Shown: positions 8,289 to 16,497 of the stretch, piece by piece
Position numbering within the stretch: position 1 is the stretch's first letter
How the letters are laid out: each line of letters opens with the position of its first letter
Source of the DNA: Pseudomonas vanderleydeniana
GTDB lineage: Bacteria; Pseudomonadota; Gammaproteobacteria; Pseudomonadales; Pseudomonadaceae
Reading direction: 5' to 3'
Assembly (NCBI RefSeq): GCF_014268755.2
Contig: NZ_CP077093.1
Coordinates: forward strand, 186,001 to 250,000
Length of the DNA stretch: 64,000 nucleotides
Made by a program: the position numbers and the translations under genes
Notes under the pieces: generated by a model
What the model saw: the letters and a program-made list of their open reading frames with translations, nothing else
What the model was told of the DNA's origin: nothing
The model's database searches: none

Positions 8289-8915
8289 ATGCTCCTCTAC
8301 CTGCTCGCGCTGGCGATGGTTTATCTGCTCCCCGGTCCCGACATGATCCTGCTGCTGCAAACCGGCGCCCGCCATGGTCGCGTCCTGGCTCTCACCACGG
8401 CACTGGGGCTGGCCGTGGCCCGGGCCTGCCATGTCGGTCTCGCCGCGCTGGGCCTGGCGGCGTTGTTCAAGGCGGCGCCATGGACCTTCGACCTGGTACG
8501 CCTGGCGGGTGCCACCTACCTGCTATGGATCGGCGTACGCATGCTGCGCCCCGGCACACTGGGCAATCTCGGGATCGAGGACCCGGCGGCACGTTCGAGC
8601 CAGCTCGGTTGGCGGGCCGCCTTTCACCAGGGATTGCTGACCAATCTGCTGAATCCCAAGGCACTGCTGTTCTGTTCGGTGTTGCTGCCCCAGTTCATCG
8701 ACACCCAGGCCGGGAGCGTCGGAACCCAGTTCCTCGGGCTCGGTGCTACCTTGGTGGTGGTCGGCCTGCTGTTCGACAGCGCCTATGCCCTGACCGGCGC
8801 CTGGATCGGCCGCTGGCTGGACAGCAACCCGCGGGCCCAGCGCCTGCAGCAATGGTTGTTCGGCGGCCTGCTGATCGGTTTCGCCGCGCGCCTGGCCTTC
8901 ATCCAGCAAGCCTGA
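8289..8915 (+). CDS. LysE/RhtB family amino-acid exporter
   Basis: 208-residue inner-membrane protein with about six hydrophobic segments. The N-terminal LLPGPDMILLLQTGARHGR is the LysE/RhtB signature region (PGP). Members export amino acids such as lysine, threonine or homoserine lactone; the substrate is not readable here. Divergent from an Lrp/AsnC regulator and followed by a clear terminator at 8931-8965. Confidence 0.88.
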   Translation: MLLYLLALAMVYLLPGPDMILLLQTGARHGRVLALTTALGLAVARACHVGLAALGLAALFKAAPWTFDLVRLAGATYLLWIGVRMLRPGTLGNLGIEDPAARSSQLGWRAAFHQGLLTNLLNPKALLFCSVLLPQFIDTQAGSVGTQFLGLGATLVVVGLLFDSAYALTGAWIGRWLDSNPRAQRLQQWLFGGLLIGFAARLAFIQQA

Positions 8916-8930
8916 ACCTTCCTACATGAC

Positions 8931-8965
8931 AAACGCCGTTAGCAGGTGAGCCAACGGCGTTTTTC
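8931..8965 (+). terminator. Rho-independent terminator after lysE-like gene
   Basis: AAACGCCGTT and AACGGCGTTT form the stem (AAACGCCGTT 8931-8940; partner starts at 8953) with a 12-nt loop, followed by TTTTTC. Confidence 0.85.
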
Positions 8966-9007
8966 TTATACATTTCATTCCTCATTTATTCAGGCAGTCC
9001 AGTCACC

Positions 9008-10510
9008 ATGACCAGCACGCTCGATCGTCTTATCGCCGGCACTCCCATTCTCTACGCGGGTAATCGGGTTTCCCCGGTCCCGCCGGAATTGGCCGAGCGT
9101 TTCCAGCCGGGCGATCACCTGCTGGTCGATCAGGGCAGCGGTGAACTGCTGCTGATTCCACAGTCGGTGCAACAGCTCGCCGCCGACGCCATCGGTGCAG
9201 CACAGAACGCCTTCACCGCGCTGGCACAGGTTTCGGATGAAGCCATCAGTCACTTCTTCGACCTGTTCGCCCGGCATCTGGAAACCGATGCGTCCTGGGC
9301 GTTGATCGAGGCCGCCAACCAGGCCGACCTGGCCCGTGCCCAGGCACTGGGACGCTCCACCACCCGCCTGGCGACCAGCCAGGCCATGCGCCGCGACATG
9401 ATCGCCGGGCTGCGCGCCTGGCGTGATGCGCCGCTGATTCGCGGACGCGTGCGCGAGTCCGTGGAACACGCAGGCTGGAAAGTCGAACAGGTGGTCGCGC
9501 CGCTGGGGGTGGTGGCGTTCGTTTTCGAGGGCCGGCCCAACGTTTTCGCCGACGCCGCGGGCGTCCTGCGCACCGGCAATACCGCCGTGCTGCGTATCGG
9601 CAGCGATGCCCTCGGCACCGCCCAGGCAATCGTCAGGCACGCCCTGGCGCCCGCACTGCGGGAAGCCGGCCTGCCGGAAGGTGCGGTGTCACTGGTGGAA
9701 AGCCTCGACCGTGCGGCGGGCTGGGCGATGTTCGCTGATCGCCGCCTGTCCCTGGCGGTCGCCCGTGGCTCGGGCCATGCGGTGAAACAGCTCGGCGGCA
9801 TCGCCCAACAGGCCGGCACCGTCGTCAGCCTGCACGGTACTGGCGGTGCCTGGCTGGTCGCCCATCAGGACGCCGATGCGGCCCGGTTTGCCGACGTGGT
9901 GCGCAACTCCCTCGACCGCAAGGTCTGCAACACCCTGAACGTCTGCGTGATCCACCGCCAGCGTGCGGCGGAACTGGTGCCGGTGTTCCTCCAGGCACTG
10001 AGCGAGGCCGGCAAGGCCCGCGGCCAGAACTGCAAGCTGCACGTGGTCAGCGGCGACGAAGGCGTGTTGCCCGAACAGTGGCTGCAGGCCCGGGTGACGG
10101 TTCGCCGCGCCGAGGGTGACCAGGAAGAGGCCCAGGTCGAAATCCTGCCCGAGGCACAACTGGGCCGTGAGTGGGAATGGGAGGACACGCCGGAAGTCAG
10201 CCTGAAGATCGTCGACGACCTGGACCAGGCCATCGCCCTGTTCAATCGCTACAGCCCGCAGTTCACCGTGTCGCTGCTCAGCGCCGATCGCCAGGCTCAC
10301 GACTACTTCTACAACAGCATCAATGCGCCGTTCGTGGGCGACGGATTCACCCGTTGGGTCGACGGCCAGTACGCACTGAACAAACCGGAGCTGGGCCTCT
10401 CGAACTGGGAGAACGGCCGCTTGTTCGCCCGTGGTGCGATTCTTTCGGGTGACGGGGTGTTCACCCTGCGCAGCCGGATGAGCCAGGTCGATACCAGCCT
10501 GCGCCGCTGA
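9008..10510 (+). CDS. ProA-like aldehyde dehydrogenase (glutamate-5-semialdehyde dehydrogenase family), long form
   Basis: 500 residues, longer than the usual ~417-residue ProA. The ProA-type catalytic segment is DRKVCNTLNVC, with C307 as the probable nucleophile. The cofactor region includes VVAPLGVVAFVFEGRPNV (162-179). About 50 extra N-terminal residues (YAGNRVSPVPPELAERFQPGD...) have no ProA counterpart. Canonical ProA reduces gamma-glutamyl phosphate with NADPH in proline synthesis. No proB or other proline gene is adjacent, so this is probably a paralogue with an altered substrate. Monocistronic between a terminator and a repeat array. Confidence 0.75.
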   Translation: MTSTLDRLIAGTPILYAGNRVSPVPPELAERFQPGDHLLVDQGSGELLLIPQSVQQLAADAIGAAQNAFTALAQVSDEAISHFFDLFARHLETDASWALIEAANQADLARAQALGRSTTRLATSQAMRRDMIAGLRAWRDAPLIRGRVRESVEHAGWKVEQVVAPLGVVAFVFEGRPNVFADAAGVLRTGNTAVLRIGSDALGTAQAIVRHALAPALREAGLPEGAVSLVESLDRAAGWAMFADRRLSLAVARGSGHAVKQLGGIAQQAGTVVSLHGTGGAWLVAHQDADAARFADVVRNSLDRKVCNTLNVCVIHRQRAAELVPVFLQALSEAGKARGQNCKLHVVSGDEGVLPEQWLQARVTVRRAEGDQEEAQVEILPEAQLGREWEWEDTPEVSLKIVDDLDQAIALFNRYSPQFTVSLLSADRQAHDYFYNSINAPFVGDGFTRWVDGQYALNKPELGLSNWENGRLFARGAILSGDGVFTLRSRMSQVDTSLRR

Positions 10511-10519
10511 TCGCCGCTT

Positions 10520-10626
10520 GATCGTTCCCACGCTCCGCGTGGGAACCCAGCCCGTGACGCTCTGCGTCACAAGAGCGGACGCCGAGCGTCCTGAGAGGCA
10601 TTCCCACGCGGAGCGTGGGAACGATC
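10520..10626. repeat. GATCGTTCCC intergenic repeat, copy B
   Basis: About 107 bp bounded by GATCGTTCCC and GGGAACGATC, homologous to 6051-6159. Contains the TTCCCACGCTCCGCGTGGGAA hairpin and the same internal GACGCTCTGCGTC element. Confidence 0.8.
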
Positions 10627-10697
10627 TGGTGCTCCGCATGGGAACGATCTGGTGCTCCGCGCGGGAACGATCTGGTGCTCCGCATGGGCACGATCTG
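10617..10697. repeat. 23-bp tandem repeat growing from copy B end
   Basis: Three full 23-bp units (GGGAACGATCTGGTGCTCCG...) at 10617-10639, 10640-10662 and 10663-10685, plus a 12-bp partial at 10686-10697. Units 1 and 3 are identical; unit 2 differs only by GCGC for GCAT at its end. The first unit overlaps the right end of the GATCGTTCCC repeat. Confidence 0.85.
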
Positions 10698-10711
10698 AAG
10701 AACCTTATGGT

Positions 10712-12757
10712 TCAGAGATCCAGCACCAACGGCTCTTCGCCTTGGGCCGGCACCGCACAACAGATCAGTACCTGCCCTTCTCCCGGCATCTCCGACGGGG
10801 GTTGCGGATAATGCACCTGACCACTGATCAACCGCGTGCTGCAGGTGCCGCATGAGCCACCCCGGCAACTGAACTCCGGACGCAATCCACGACTCTCCGC
10901 CAACTCCAGCAGGCTCGCGCCCTTCGGTTGCCAACGGGCTTCCTTCGCCGAGGCGTGGAACAACACTGGCACCGCAACGGTCGCCGCCGGCGGTTGCTCG
11001 ATCTGCCGGGCGCCCGGGTCCAACCGCCGACGCAGGGTGGAGGGCCCGAAGGTTTCGGCATGGATCTGCTCATCACGAATATCCAGGTCACGCAGTTGAT
11101 CGTACAAACCCTGGGTAAAACCGCCCGGCCCGCAAAGCACGAAATCCACCGCGTCGTAATCATCGATCAGCAGTACCTGCTGCATGACCTCGACACTCAG
11201 TCGGCCGGGCAGATCGTAATCCGTCCCCGGCCTTGCCTGCGCCTCGGGCTGGCTGAGCAGGCGCACCACCCGTACCGTTTCTCCAGCACGCACCAGCAAC
11301 TCATCCAGTTCCGCGGTGAAGGGCAACTCCGCCAGTGAACGGGCACTGAGGAACAGTACGCTCGGACGCATTCGGCGCGTGCGCTTGCCCTGGTACACCA
11401 CCTCCCGCAGCATCGACAGCAACGGCGTGATGCCGACACCTGCCGCCAGCAACACCAGCGGACGCGGCGCACTCGGCGCCACGGTGAAGTGTCCCTGTGG
11501 CGCTCTCGCCTCAAGCAGATCGCCTACTTGCAGGTGATCGTGGATATGCGAAGACACCCGCCCATCACGTTTCACGCTGATCCGCAGAAACGGATCAGAT
11601 GGCGCTCCGGACAGGCTGTAGGTCCGAATATGAGTCTGCCCGTCGATGTTGAACCGCAACGGCAGATGCTGCCCGGCCAGGAACAACGGGCTCCCTGCCC
11701 CATCGGTCGGCTGCAGATACAGCGAGCGGATGTTCCGGCTTTCCTCGACGATCCGCTCGATGCGCAACGGCCGCCAGCTATTGCCCAACGCTTCAGCCTG
11801 CAAACGCGCGGCGGCCTGCTGCCAATTACCGGTCATCAGGCTGTTGGGAGAAAAACCTTCGAACTTCCAGCGCAAGGTGGAACCAGCCGGGCGCCGGACA
11901 AAATGTTCCACGTGGAACTTCCACAAACGCTCGGCACCCTGGAAGGCTTTCACCAGGGGACCATCAAGAATGATCTCGGTGCGACCACTCAGTTGCAGCA
12001 GGTCGCCTGTGTCGAAGTCGATGAACAACAGGCCGGCCCGTGGATTGACCAGCAGATTACCCAGGGTGTTGAAGAACAGGTTGCCGGCAAAGTCCGGGAT
12101 GGTCAGGCAGTCGCCTTCCACCTGGACGAAGCCGCTTTGCCCGCCCCGGTGGGAAACGTCGACCGAACGAGCTCCGTCGACATCGACATAGCTGGCGACG
12201 AAGAAGGTGTCGGCGGCGCGAATCATCGCCGTCGCCGGCGGGTCCAGGCGGGTCCCTCTCTGGACGATCCGTTGCGTCGGGTCGACCGGCGCCACCCGCT
12301 CGAACTGGCGCAATTGAATGTACTGTGGGCAATTGCCGAAGCTGTGTTCCACGACGACATCCAGGCCCTGCTCCCCCAGGCTGCGGATGCGCCCATTGAG
12401 CCGGTTGCGCCGCCGCGTGTGCAGTTCGATGCCCAACAGGCCCAGGGCTGCCCCTGCCCGCACGGCGTCGTGGGCCGGGTCTTCGGGCTGGGGAAAACTG
12501 TCGATCCGCAGGCACTTGGGGTCGGGAGAAAAGGCGAAGCCTGGCTCGCCTTCGAACAGACTTGCCCAGGGCCTTCCTTCCTCGTCGACGGCCCCGAACA
12601 GCATGAACGGCAGTTGCCGAAAGAAATCGCGATGCTGGTCCGGCATGTAGTCGCGGACCACCCGGGTGCCCAGTTCGGCCATCCGTTCGGCAACACCGAC
12701 CCGCTCCTGCATCTGCCGTTCGCCTGCATGCCAGGGTGAAGCACCGGACTGATTCAT
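10712..12757 (-). CDS. Three-domain oxidoreductase: PNPOx-like + FAD/NAD reductase + 2Fe-2S ferredoxin
   Basis: 681 residues. The N-terminal ~300 residues resemble pyridoxamine-5-phosphate-oxidase-type flavin proteins (RQLPFMLFGAVDEEGRPWASL). The middle is a ferredoxin-NADP reductase module with FAD motif RTYSLS and a nucleotide-binding segment around LVLLAAGVGITPLLSM. The C-terminus is a plant-type 2Fe-2S ferredoxin with C631-x4-C636-x2-C639 and a fourth Cys at 666/667. The ATG at 12757 has GGGAGAGA upstream; the longer frame to 12931 runs into the GST gene. It lies 22 bases after the GST, so probably one operon. The substrate is unknown. A parS site lies inside the gene. Confidence 0.85.
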   Translation of the reverse strand: MNQSGASPWHAGERQMQERVGVAERMAELGTRVVRDYMPDQHRDFFRQLPFMLFGAVDEEGRPWASLFEGEPGFAFSPDPKCLRIDSFPQPEDPAHDAVRAGAALGLLGIELHTRRRNRLNGRIRSLGEQGLDVVVEHSFGNCPQYIQLRQFERVAPVDPTQRIVQRGTRLDPPATAMIRAADTFFVASYVDVDGARSVDVSHRGGQSGFVQVEGDCLTIPDFAGNLFFNTLGNLLVNPRAGLLFIDFDTGDLLQLSGRTEIILDGPLVKAFQGAERLWKFHVEHFVRRPAGSTLRWKFEGFSPNSLMTGNWQQAAARLQAEALGNSWRPLRIERIVEESRNIRSLYLQPTDGAGSPLFLAGQHLPLRFNIDGQTHIRTYSLSGAPSDPFLRISVKRDGRVSSHIHDHLQVGDLLEARAPQGHFTVAPSAPRPLVLLAAGVGITPLLSMLREVVYQGKRTRRMRPSVLFLSARSLAELPFTAELDELLVRAGETVRVVRLLSQPEAQARPGTDYDLPGRLSVEVMQQVLLIDDYDAVDFVLCGPGGFTQGLYDQLRDLDIRDEQIHAETFGPSTLRRRLDPGARQIEQPPAATVAVPVLFHASAKEARWQPKGASLLELAESRGLRPEFSCRGGSCGTCSTRLISGQVHYPQPPSEMPGEGQVLICCAVPAQGEEPLVLDL
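11904..11919. promoter_or_regulatory. parS: parS centromere site inside the oxidoreductase gene
   Basis: TGTTCCACGTGGAACT contains the perfect 14-bp palindrome GTTCCACGTGGAAC, the Pseudomonas ParB recognition core. It lies about 30 kb left of oriC, within coding sequence. parA and parB are in this window at 32.7-34.4 kb. Confidence 0.85.
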
Positions 12758-12779
12758 CGCGATCTCTCCCGTGGCTGAC

Positions 12780-13409
12780 TCAGGCCGTCTGCAAGCCGAC
12801 GACGGTGCGTGGCATCGGTACGAAGCCCGGCAAGGCTTCGATCCGTGCCAGCCAGGCCCTGACGTTAGGGTAGTCCGCCAGCGAGACGTTGCCCTCCGGT
12901 GCATGGGCGATATAGCTGTAGCCGGCGACATCGGCGATGGTCGGTTGGTTGCCGACCAGGTACGGCGAATGGCTCAGCTCCTGCTCGACCACCTTGAGCA
13001 GCGCGTGGGAACGGCTGATCGCCTCCTCGGCATCGAAGTTGGCGCCAAACACGGTGATCAACCGGGCCCGTGCCGGACCGAAAGCAATCGGCCCAGCCGC
13101 CACCGACAGCCAGCGTTGCACGTGTGCCGCACCGACCGGATCGCTCGGCAGCCAGCGGCCGTTGCCATACTTCTGCGCCAGGTACACCAGGATCGCGTTG
13201 GAGTCAGCCAGGATCACGCCCTGGTCATCGATCACCGGCACCTGACCGAATGCGTTCAGTGCCAGGTACTCGGGTTTCTTGTGCGCGCCGCTGGGCAGGT
13301 CGACATGGATCAGTTCGACCGGCAGGCCGAGCAGGGACAGCATCAACTCGGCACGATGGGCATGACCGGAACGGGAGAAGTTGTAGAGCTTGATGGCAGG
13401 CTGGGACAT
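12780..13409 (-). CDS. Glutathione S-transferase family protein
   Basis: 209 residues. The N-terminal thioredoxin-like fold starts [20 protein letters not shown] and has [11 protein letters not shown] (cis-Pro) and [17 protein letters not shown], which forms the glutathione-binding loop; a helical C-terminal domain follows. Start 13409 has TGGAG upstream. It lies directly before the three-domain oxidoreductase (22-base gap) and after a LysR gene on the same strand, suggesting a detoxification operon. The substrate is unknown. Confidence 0.88.
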   Translation of the reverse strand: MSQPAIKLYNFSRSGHAHRAELMLSLLGLPVELIHVDLPSGAHKKPEYLALNAFGQVPVIDDQGVILADSNAILVYLAQKYGNGRWLPSDPVGAAHVQRWLSVAAGPIAFGPARARLITVFGANFDAEEAISRSHALLKVVEQELSHSPYLVGNQPTIADVAGYSYIAHAPEGNVSLADYPNVRAWLARIEALPGFVPMPRTVVGLQTA

Positions 13410-13548
13410 TGGACACTCCAGGGGCGCGAGGACGATCCGGGATGGATCGCGCGGTGGAGTCATCTTCCGCCTGTGACGAAAACAACAGAATCACCAGAAA
13501 TGGCAATCCGTTATTTCAGCAGGTGAAATAAATCAGGATCTGGGTACA

Positions 13549-14451
13549 TCATCCTTTCAACGCCAGATTCTCCTTCAAGGCCGCCACCACGAAATCGACG
13601 AAACTGCGCACCCGCATCGGAGCCTTGCGCCCGCCCTGGTACACCACATGAATTGGCAGCGGCGGCAGCTCGAAATCTTCCAGCACCACTTCCAGTTCGC
13701 CCGAGGCCAGCTTGTCCGCCACCTGGTAGGACAGCAACCGGGTCAGTCCCGCTCCGAGGCAGACGGCACGAATCGCCGCCTGGTTCGCGGTCACCGCCAT
13801 GCGCGGCTCCAGGCGGACATTGAGCGGCTTGTCACCGTCGACGAACTGCCAGCTGCGCACCTGGGAAGCGCCCGAGGTCATGATGATCCGTGCCTGGCGC
13901 AACTCATCCGGGTGCCCGGGCCGGCCGTGCTTCTCCAGATACGCGGGAGAGGCACAGACCACCCGTCGCACCTGCCCTACCCGTATCGCGTGATGCCCGC
14001 TATCCGCCAGCTCGCCAATACGCACGGCGACGTCGATACCGTCCTCGACCATGCGCACCACCCGGTCGATCAACAGCGCATTGATGGAAACGGCGGGATA
14101 CTGCTCCAGATACCGCACCATCACCGGTGTGACGTACAGCTCGCCAAACAGTACCGGTGCGGTCATGGTCAATTGCCCGCTGGGCTGGGCGTGGCTGTCG
14201 GCGGCACTGGCATCGGCCTCTTCCAGCTCGGCGAGGATCCGCCGGCAATCCTCGAAGTAGCGTTGCCCAGGTTCGGTCAGGTGCACGTTGCGCGTGGTGC
14301 GGATCAGCAATTGCGCGCCGATACGCTGCTCCAGGGCCGCTATGGCGCGCGTGACACTGGGGGCCGACAGGTTCAGGCGCCGCGCGGCCGCCGAGAAACC
14401 CTGCTCCTGGGCCACGGCAAGAAACACCTGCATTTCCTGGAATCTGTCCAC
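13549..14451 (-). CDS. LysR family transcriptional regulator
   Basis: 300 residues from GTG 14451 (VDRFQEMQVFLAVAQEQGFSAAARRLNLSAPSVTRAIAALEQ), giving the usual LysR HTH at the N-terminus and a substrate-binding domain after ~residue 90. An upstream in-frame ATG at 14490 falls inside the terminator of the preceding gene and would add 13 atypical residues, so GTG is preferred. It lies immediately upstream of, and in the same direction as, the GST/oxidoreductase pair and may regulate it. Confidence 0.88.
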   Translation of the reverse strand: MDRFQEMQVFLAVAQEQGFSAAARRLNLSAPSVTRAIAALEQRIGAQLLIRTTRNVHLTEPGQRYFEDCRRILAELEEADASAADSHAQPSGQLTMTAPVLFGELYVTPVMVRYLEQYPAVSINALLIDRVVRMVEDGIDVAVRIGELADSGHHAIRVGQVRRVVCASPAYLEKHGRPGHPDELRQARIIMTSGASQVRSWQFVDGDKPLNVRLEPRMAVTANQAAIRAVCLGAGLTRLLSYQVADKLASGELEVVLEDFELPPLPIHVVYQGGRKAPMRVRSFVDFVVAALKENLALKG

Positions 14452-14472
14452 ACCGCCCCCTGTGCACACCGG

Positions 14473-14503
14473 CAAAGAAAAGAGCCGCATCGGCGGCCCT
14501 TTT
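14473..14503 (-). terminator. Terminator after the alpha/beta hydrolase gene
   Basis: On the minus strand AAAAGGGCCGC, a 4-nt loop and GCGGCTCTTTT form an 11-bp stem with one G-T pair, followed by CTTTG. It lies 25 bases beyond the hydrolase stop. Confidence 0.7.
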
Positions 14504-14527
14504 CAGCGTATCGAAAACCCGCCGCGA

Positions 14528-15343
14528 TTACCCGGAGAGTTTTCCCAGGAAGGCCAACAGCGCCTGGTTGACGCTCTGCGGGTTCTCGATGCTGGAGATA
14601 TGCCCGGCCTCGGGAATGCCGATGTATGGGCAACCGATGAGTTCGGCCATTTCGCGCGCTTCGCTCGGTGGCCGCGGCTTGTCCTGCTCGCCGCACATCA
14701 CCAGGGTGGTGTCGGCATCCAGCGCGGCCAACGCCGCGAGACGATCGTCACGCCCGAAAATCAGGCGCCCCAGGGGCACGATGCTGTCGAGCAAACGCTC
14801 GCGGGAGTAGGCCGTCAGGGAGCTGCGGAAGGTCTGGTAGAACGGCGTCTGCGGATCGATGCCGGGCTTGAAGAAGATCGGTACGATGGCATCGAGCAGC
14901 GGTGGCGGAATGCTGCCGGCGTCCTCGATCATCTTCAGCATCGAGAAGTAGTACTGGCGGGTGGCTTCCGGTTCGGCACCGGCATAGGTGTCCATCAGCA
15001 CCAACCCACGAATGCGTTGCGGCGCAGCCAGCGCCAGGCGTGCGCCCCACATGCCGCCAACCGACAGGCCGACCAGGCTGAAACGCTGGATATCCAACCC
15101 GTCGAGCAGGGCCAGCACCTGGTTGGCCAAGTCATCCAGGCTGTGGGTATTGGCCGGCAAGGGGCCCGACTGGCCGTGCCCCCACAGCTCCGGCACGATC
15201 ACGCGATAGTGCTGGGACAACACGGCGATCTGCGGCGCCCACATGGCACTGTCCCACAGGTAACTGGAGCCCAGGACGACCACCTCGCCCTCCCCCTGGT
15301 CCAGGTAATGGAGCGGCTGTCCATCGATAGTCACAACTGGCAT
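14528..15343 (-). CDS. Alpha/beta fold hydrolase (3-oxoadipate enol-lactonase-like)
   Basis: 271 residues. The nucleophile elbow is GLSVGG with S94; D221 (GEQDKP) and H248 (EAGHISSIENP) complete the triad. The sequence resembles the PcaD/BioH-like group, but nothing nearby belongs to a catechol pathway, so the substrate is not assigned. Start ATG 15343 is preceded by AAGGGGG; the frame is open to 15442, but those extra residues lack a good RBS. Divergent from the PemK/MazF-like gene. Confidence 0.85.
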   Translation of the reverse strand: MPVVTIDGQPLHYLDQGEGEVVVLGSSYLWDSAMWAPQIAVLSQHYRVIVPELWGHGQSGPLPANTHSLDDLANQVLALLDGLDIQRFSLVGLSVGGMWGARLALAAPQRIRGLVLMDTYAGAEPEATRQYYFSMLKMIEDAGSIPPPLLDAIVPIFFKPGIDPQTPFYQTFRSSLTAYSRERLLDSIVPLGRLIFGRDDRLAALAALDADTTLVMCGEQDKPRPPSEAREMAELIGCPYIGIPEAGHISSIENPQSVNQALLAFLGKLSG

Positions 15344-15461
15344 GGAATCCCCCTTGGGTGTGGATAAGCTGACAAATGCTGACATGGTATGCAGTGAGTG
15401 GACCTTGCAGATCAACGTAAGATGGTTCGCCACCCGCAACACGGAACCGAGAGCATACCGG

Positions 15462-15857
15462 ATGCCATTGAGATTTCAGCCAAAGGAAGGAAGTATTCTC
15501 ATCTGCAATTTCAGTGGTTTCGTGGCCCCGGAGATGGTGAAGCAGAGACCCGTTGTGATTTTGAGGAAGCATCCTCATAACAGCCGCCTCGTAACCGTTG
15601 TCCCGCTCAGCACCACGCAACCGGAAAGATTGTGCGCCTACCATGTTGAACTGCCGTGCTACCTGGCTAGCGAGGCAAAAAAAAGCTGGGCGAAATGCGA
15701 CATGCTCTACACCGTAAGCATGGACAGGCTGGACCGCATCAAGACAAAAGGCCGCCATGGCCAGCGACAGTATGAGGTTCTGACGATGAGTGCCGAGCAT
15801 TTCGCCGCCATCCAGGTCGCCGTTCTGGCAGGCCTCAATCTTCACCACCGCCTATAG
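15462..15857 (+). CDS. PemK/MazF family toxin-like protein, orphan
   Basis: 131 residues. The fold signature of PemK/MazF endoribonucleases is recognisable: GSILICNFSGF (strand 1), KQRPVVILR, LVTVVPLSTT, then the C-terminal SWAKCDMLYTVSMDRLDRI. In the family these cut mRNA. No antitoxin gene is evident on either side: the 118 bases upstream hold no credible ORF and downstream lies a structured RNA-like segment. Start 15462 was chosen because MPLRFQPKEG begins the conserved domain; the frame extends to 15342 without support. It may be a solitary member rather than an active toxin. Confidence 0.7.
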   Translation: MPLRFQPKEGSILICNFSGFVAPEMVKQRPVVILRKHPHNSRLVTVVPLSTTQPERLCAYHVELPCYLASEAKKSWAKCDMLYTVSMDRLDRIKTKGRHGQRQYEVLTMSAEHFAAIQVAVLAGLNLHHRL

Positions 15858-15898
15858 GCATTATCAATTGGCCTTCGTTGCTCATTTTTGAGAGATTC

Positions 15899-16030
15899 AA
15901 CCTGTACCCGAAAGGGGCTTGTGAGACTCTGAGGATCCTGGGTTACCCCAGCAATCGCAGAGCCAAGCAGGAAGAAGGTGATGACAAGCCATCCTGTTTG
16001 TGAGTAGGGCGCCGAAAGGCGCCCTTTGTC
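15899..16030 (+). ncRNA. Candidate structured sRNA or 3' UTR RNA ending in a terminator
   Basis: Four consecutive hairpins on the plus strand: CCC-GAAA-GGG (15907-15916); CTCTG/CAGAG (15927-15962) enclosing CTGGG-TTAC-CCCAG (15938-15951); AAGCAGGA/TCCTGTTT (15965-15999); and the terminator GGGCGCC-GAAA-GGCGCCC-TTTGTCTTT (16007-16030). The density of stems and the terminator indicate a stable RNA, either the 3' end of the toxin-like gene's transcript or an independent sRNA. I do not recognise a known family. An 8-codon ORF (15981-16007, MTSHPVCE) sits in the third loop and its stop. Confidence 0.5.
16007..16030 (+). terminator. Rho-independent terminator
   Basis: 7-bp perfect GC stem GGGCGCC/GGCGCCC with GAAA loop followed by TTTGTCTTT on the plus strand. 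It ends the PemK-like gene transcript or the candidate sRNA. Confidence 0.8.
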
Positions 16031-16092
16031 TTTCTGGCTAGACCCATTCCCCAGCGACGCCGGTTGCTTCAACGAGCGCTCTGATAAAAAGT

Positions 16093-16497
16093 TCAGACGC
16101 CTGATCGGTGTACGCCACGCAACAAAGCCTCCACCACCGCCCTGGCCATTTCAACTGAATGCGTGATCGACCAGATCTGATCCCTGACCAAATCGTCGGA
16201 GGAAGGGCCCAAGTCATCGGCGACGTATTCGGCGGCCTTGAGCAGGAATGACACATGCTGCAGCGCCACTTCTACGTCGACACCCTCACGGACCGTGAAG
16301 ACCGGGAGCTTGTGGGCGTTGAGATAATCGGTGGGCGGTGCGGCGGTCTTGTCGATCACGCCGAAGCGCGGGGGCTGTGAGGGATCGGACTCGGGGGCGA
16401 GATAGTCGATGCAACGGCCGATGACATCGCGTACCACGGCGCATTTTTCATCCAGTACAGACGTGTGGGGCGGGTCTGGAACGATCTTGGTTTTCAT
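16093..16497 (-). CDS. DUF3077 family protein
   Basis: 134 residues. The C-terminal part (PVFTVREGVDVEVALQHVSFLLKAAEYVADDL...VEMARAVVEALL) matches the DUF3077 pattern common in Pseudomonas; the function is unknown. ATG 16497 is preceded by AAGGAG at good spacing; the frame upstream to 16530 is not needed. The 440-bp region upstream holds a strongly structured sequence (16556-16629) that would lie in its leader RNA. Confidence 0.75.
   Translation of the reverse strand: MKTKIVPDPPHTSVLDEKCAVVRDVIGRCIDYLAPESDPSQPPRFGVIDKTAAPPTDYLNAHKLPVFTVREGVDVEVALQHVSFLLKAAEYVADDLGPSSDDLVRDQIWSITHSVEMARAVVEALLRGVHRSGV

Noticed and set aside
6587..8929. 780-codon frame running across lpd, lrp and lysE
   Set aside because: Arg/Pro-rich translation of the wrong frame through three convincing genes.
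10617..10697. Short direct repeats that might be a CRISPR array
   Set aside because: Units abut with no unique spacers and derive from the adjacent dispersed repeat; no cas genes.
15842..16072. 76-codon minus-strand ORF with a hydrophobic stretch (GWLVITFFLLGSAIAG)
   Set aside because: It is antisense to the hairpin-rich segment that ends in a plus-strand terminator; its open frame is probably a by-product of that structure. Not excluded entirely.
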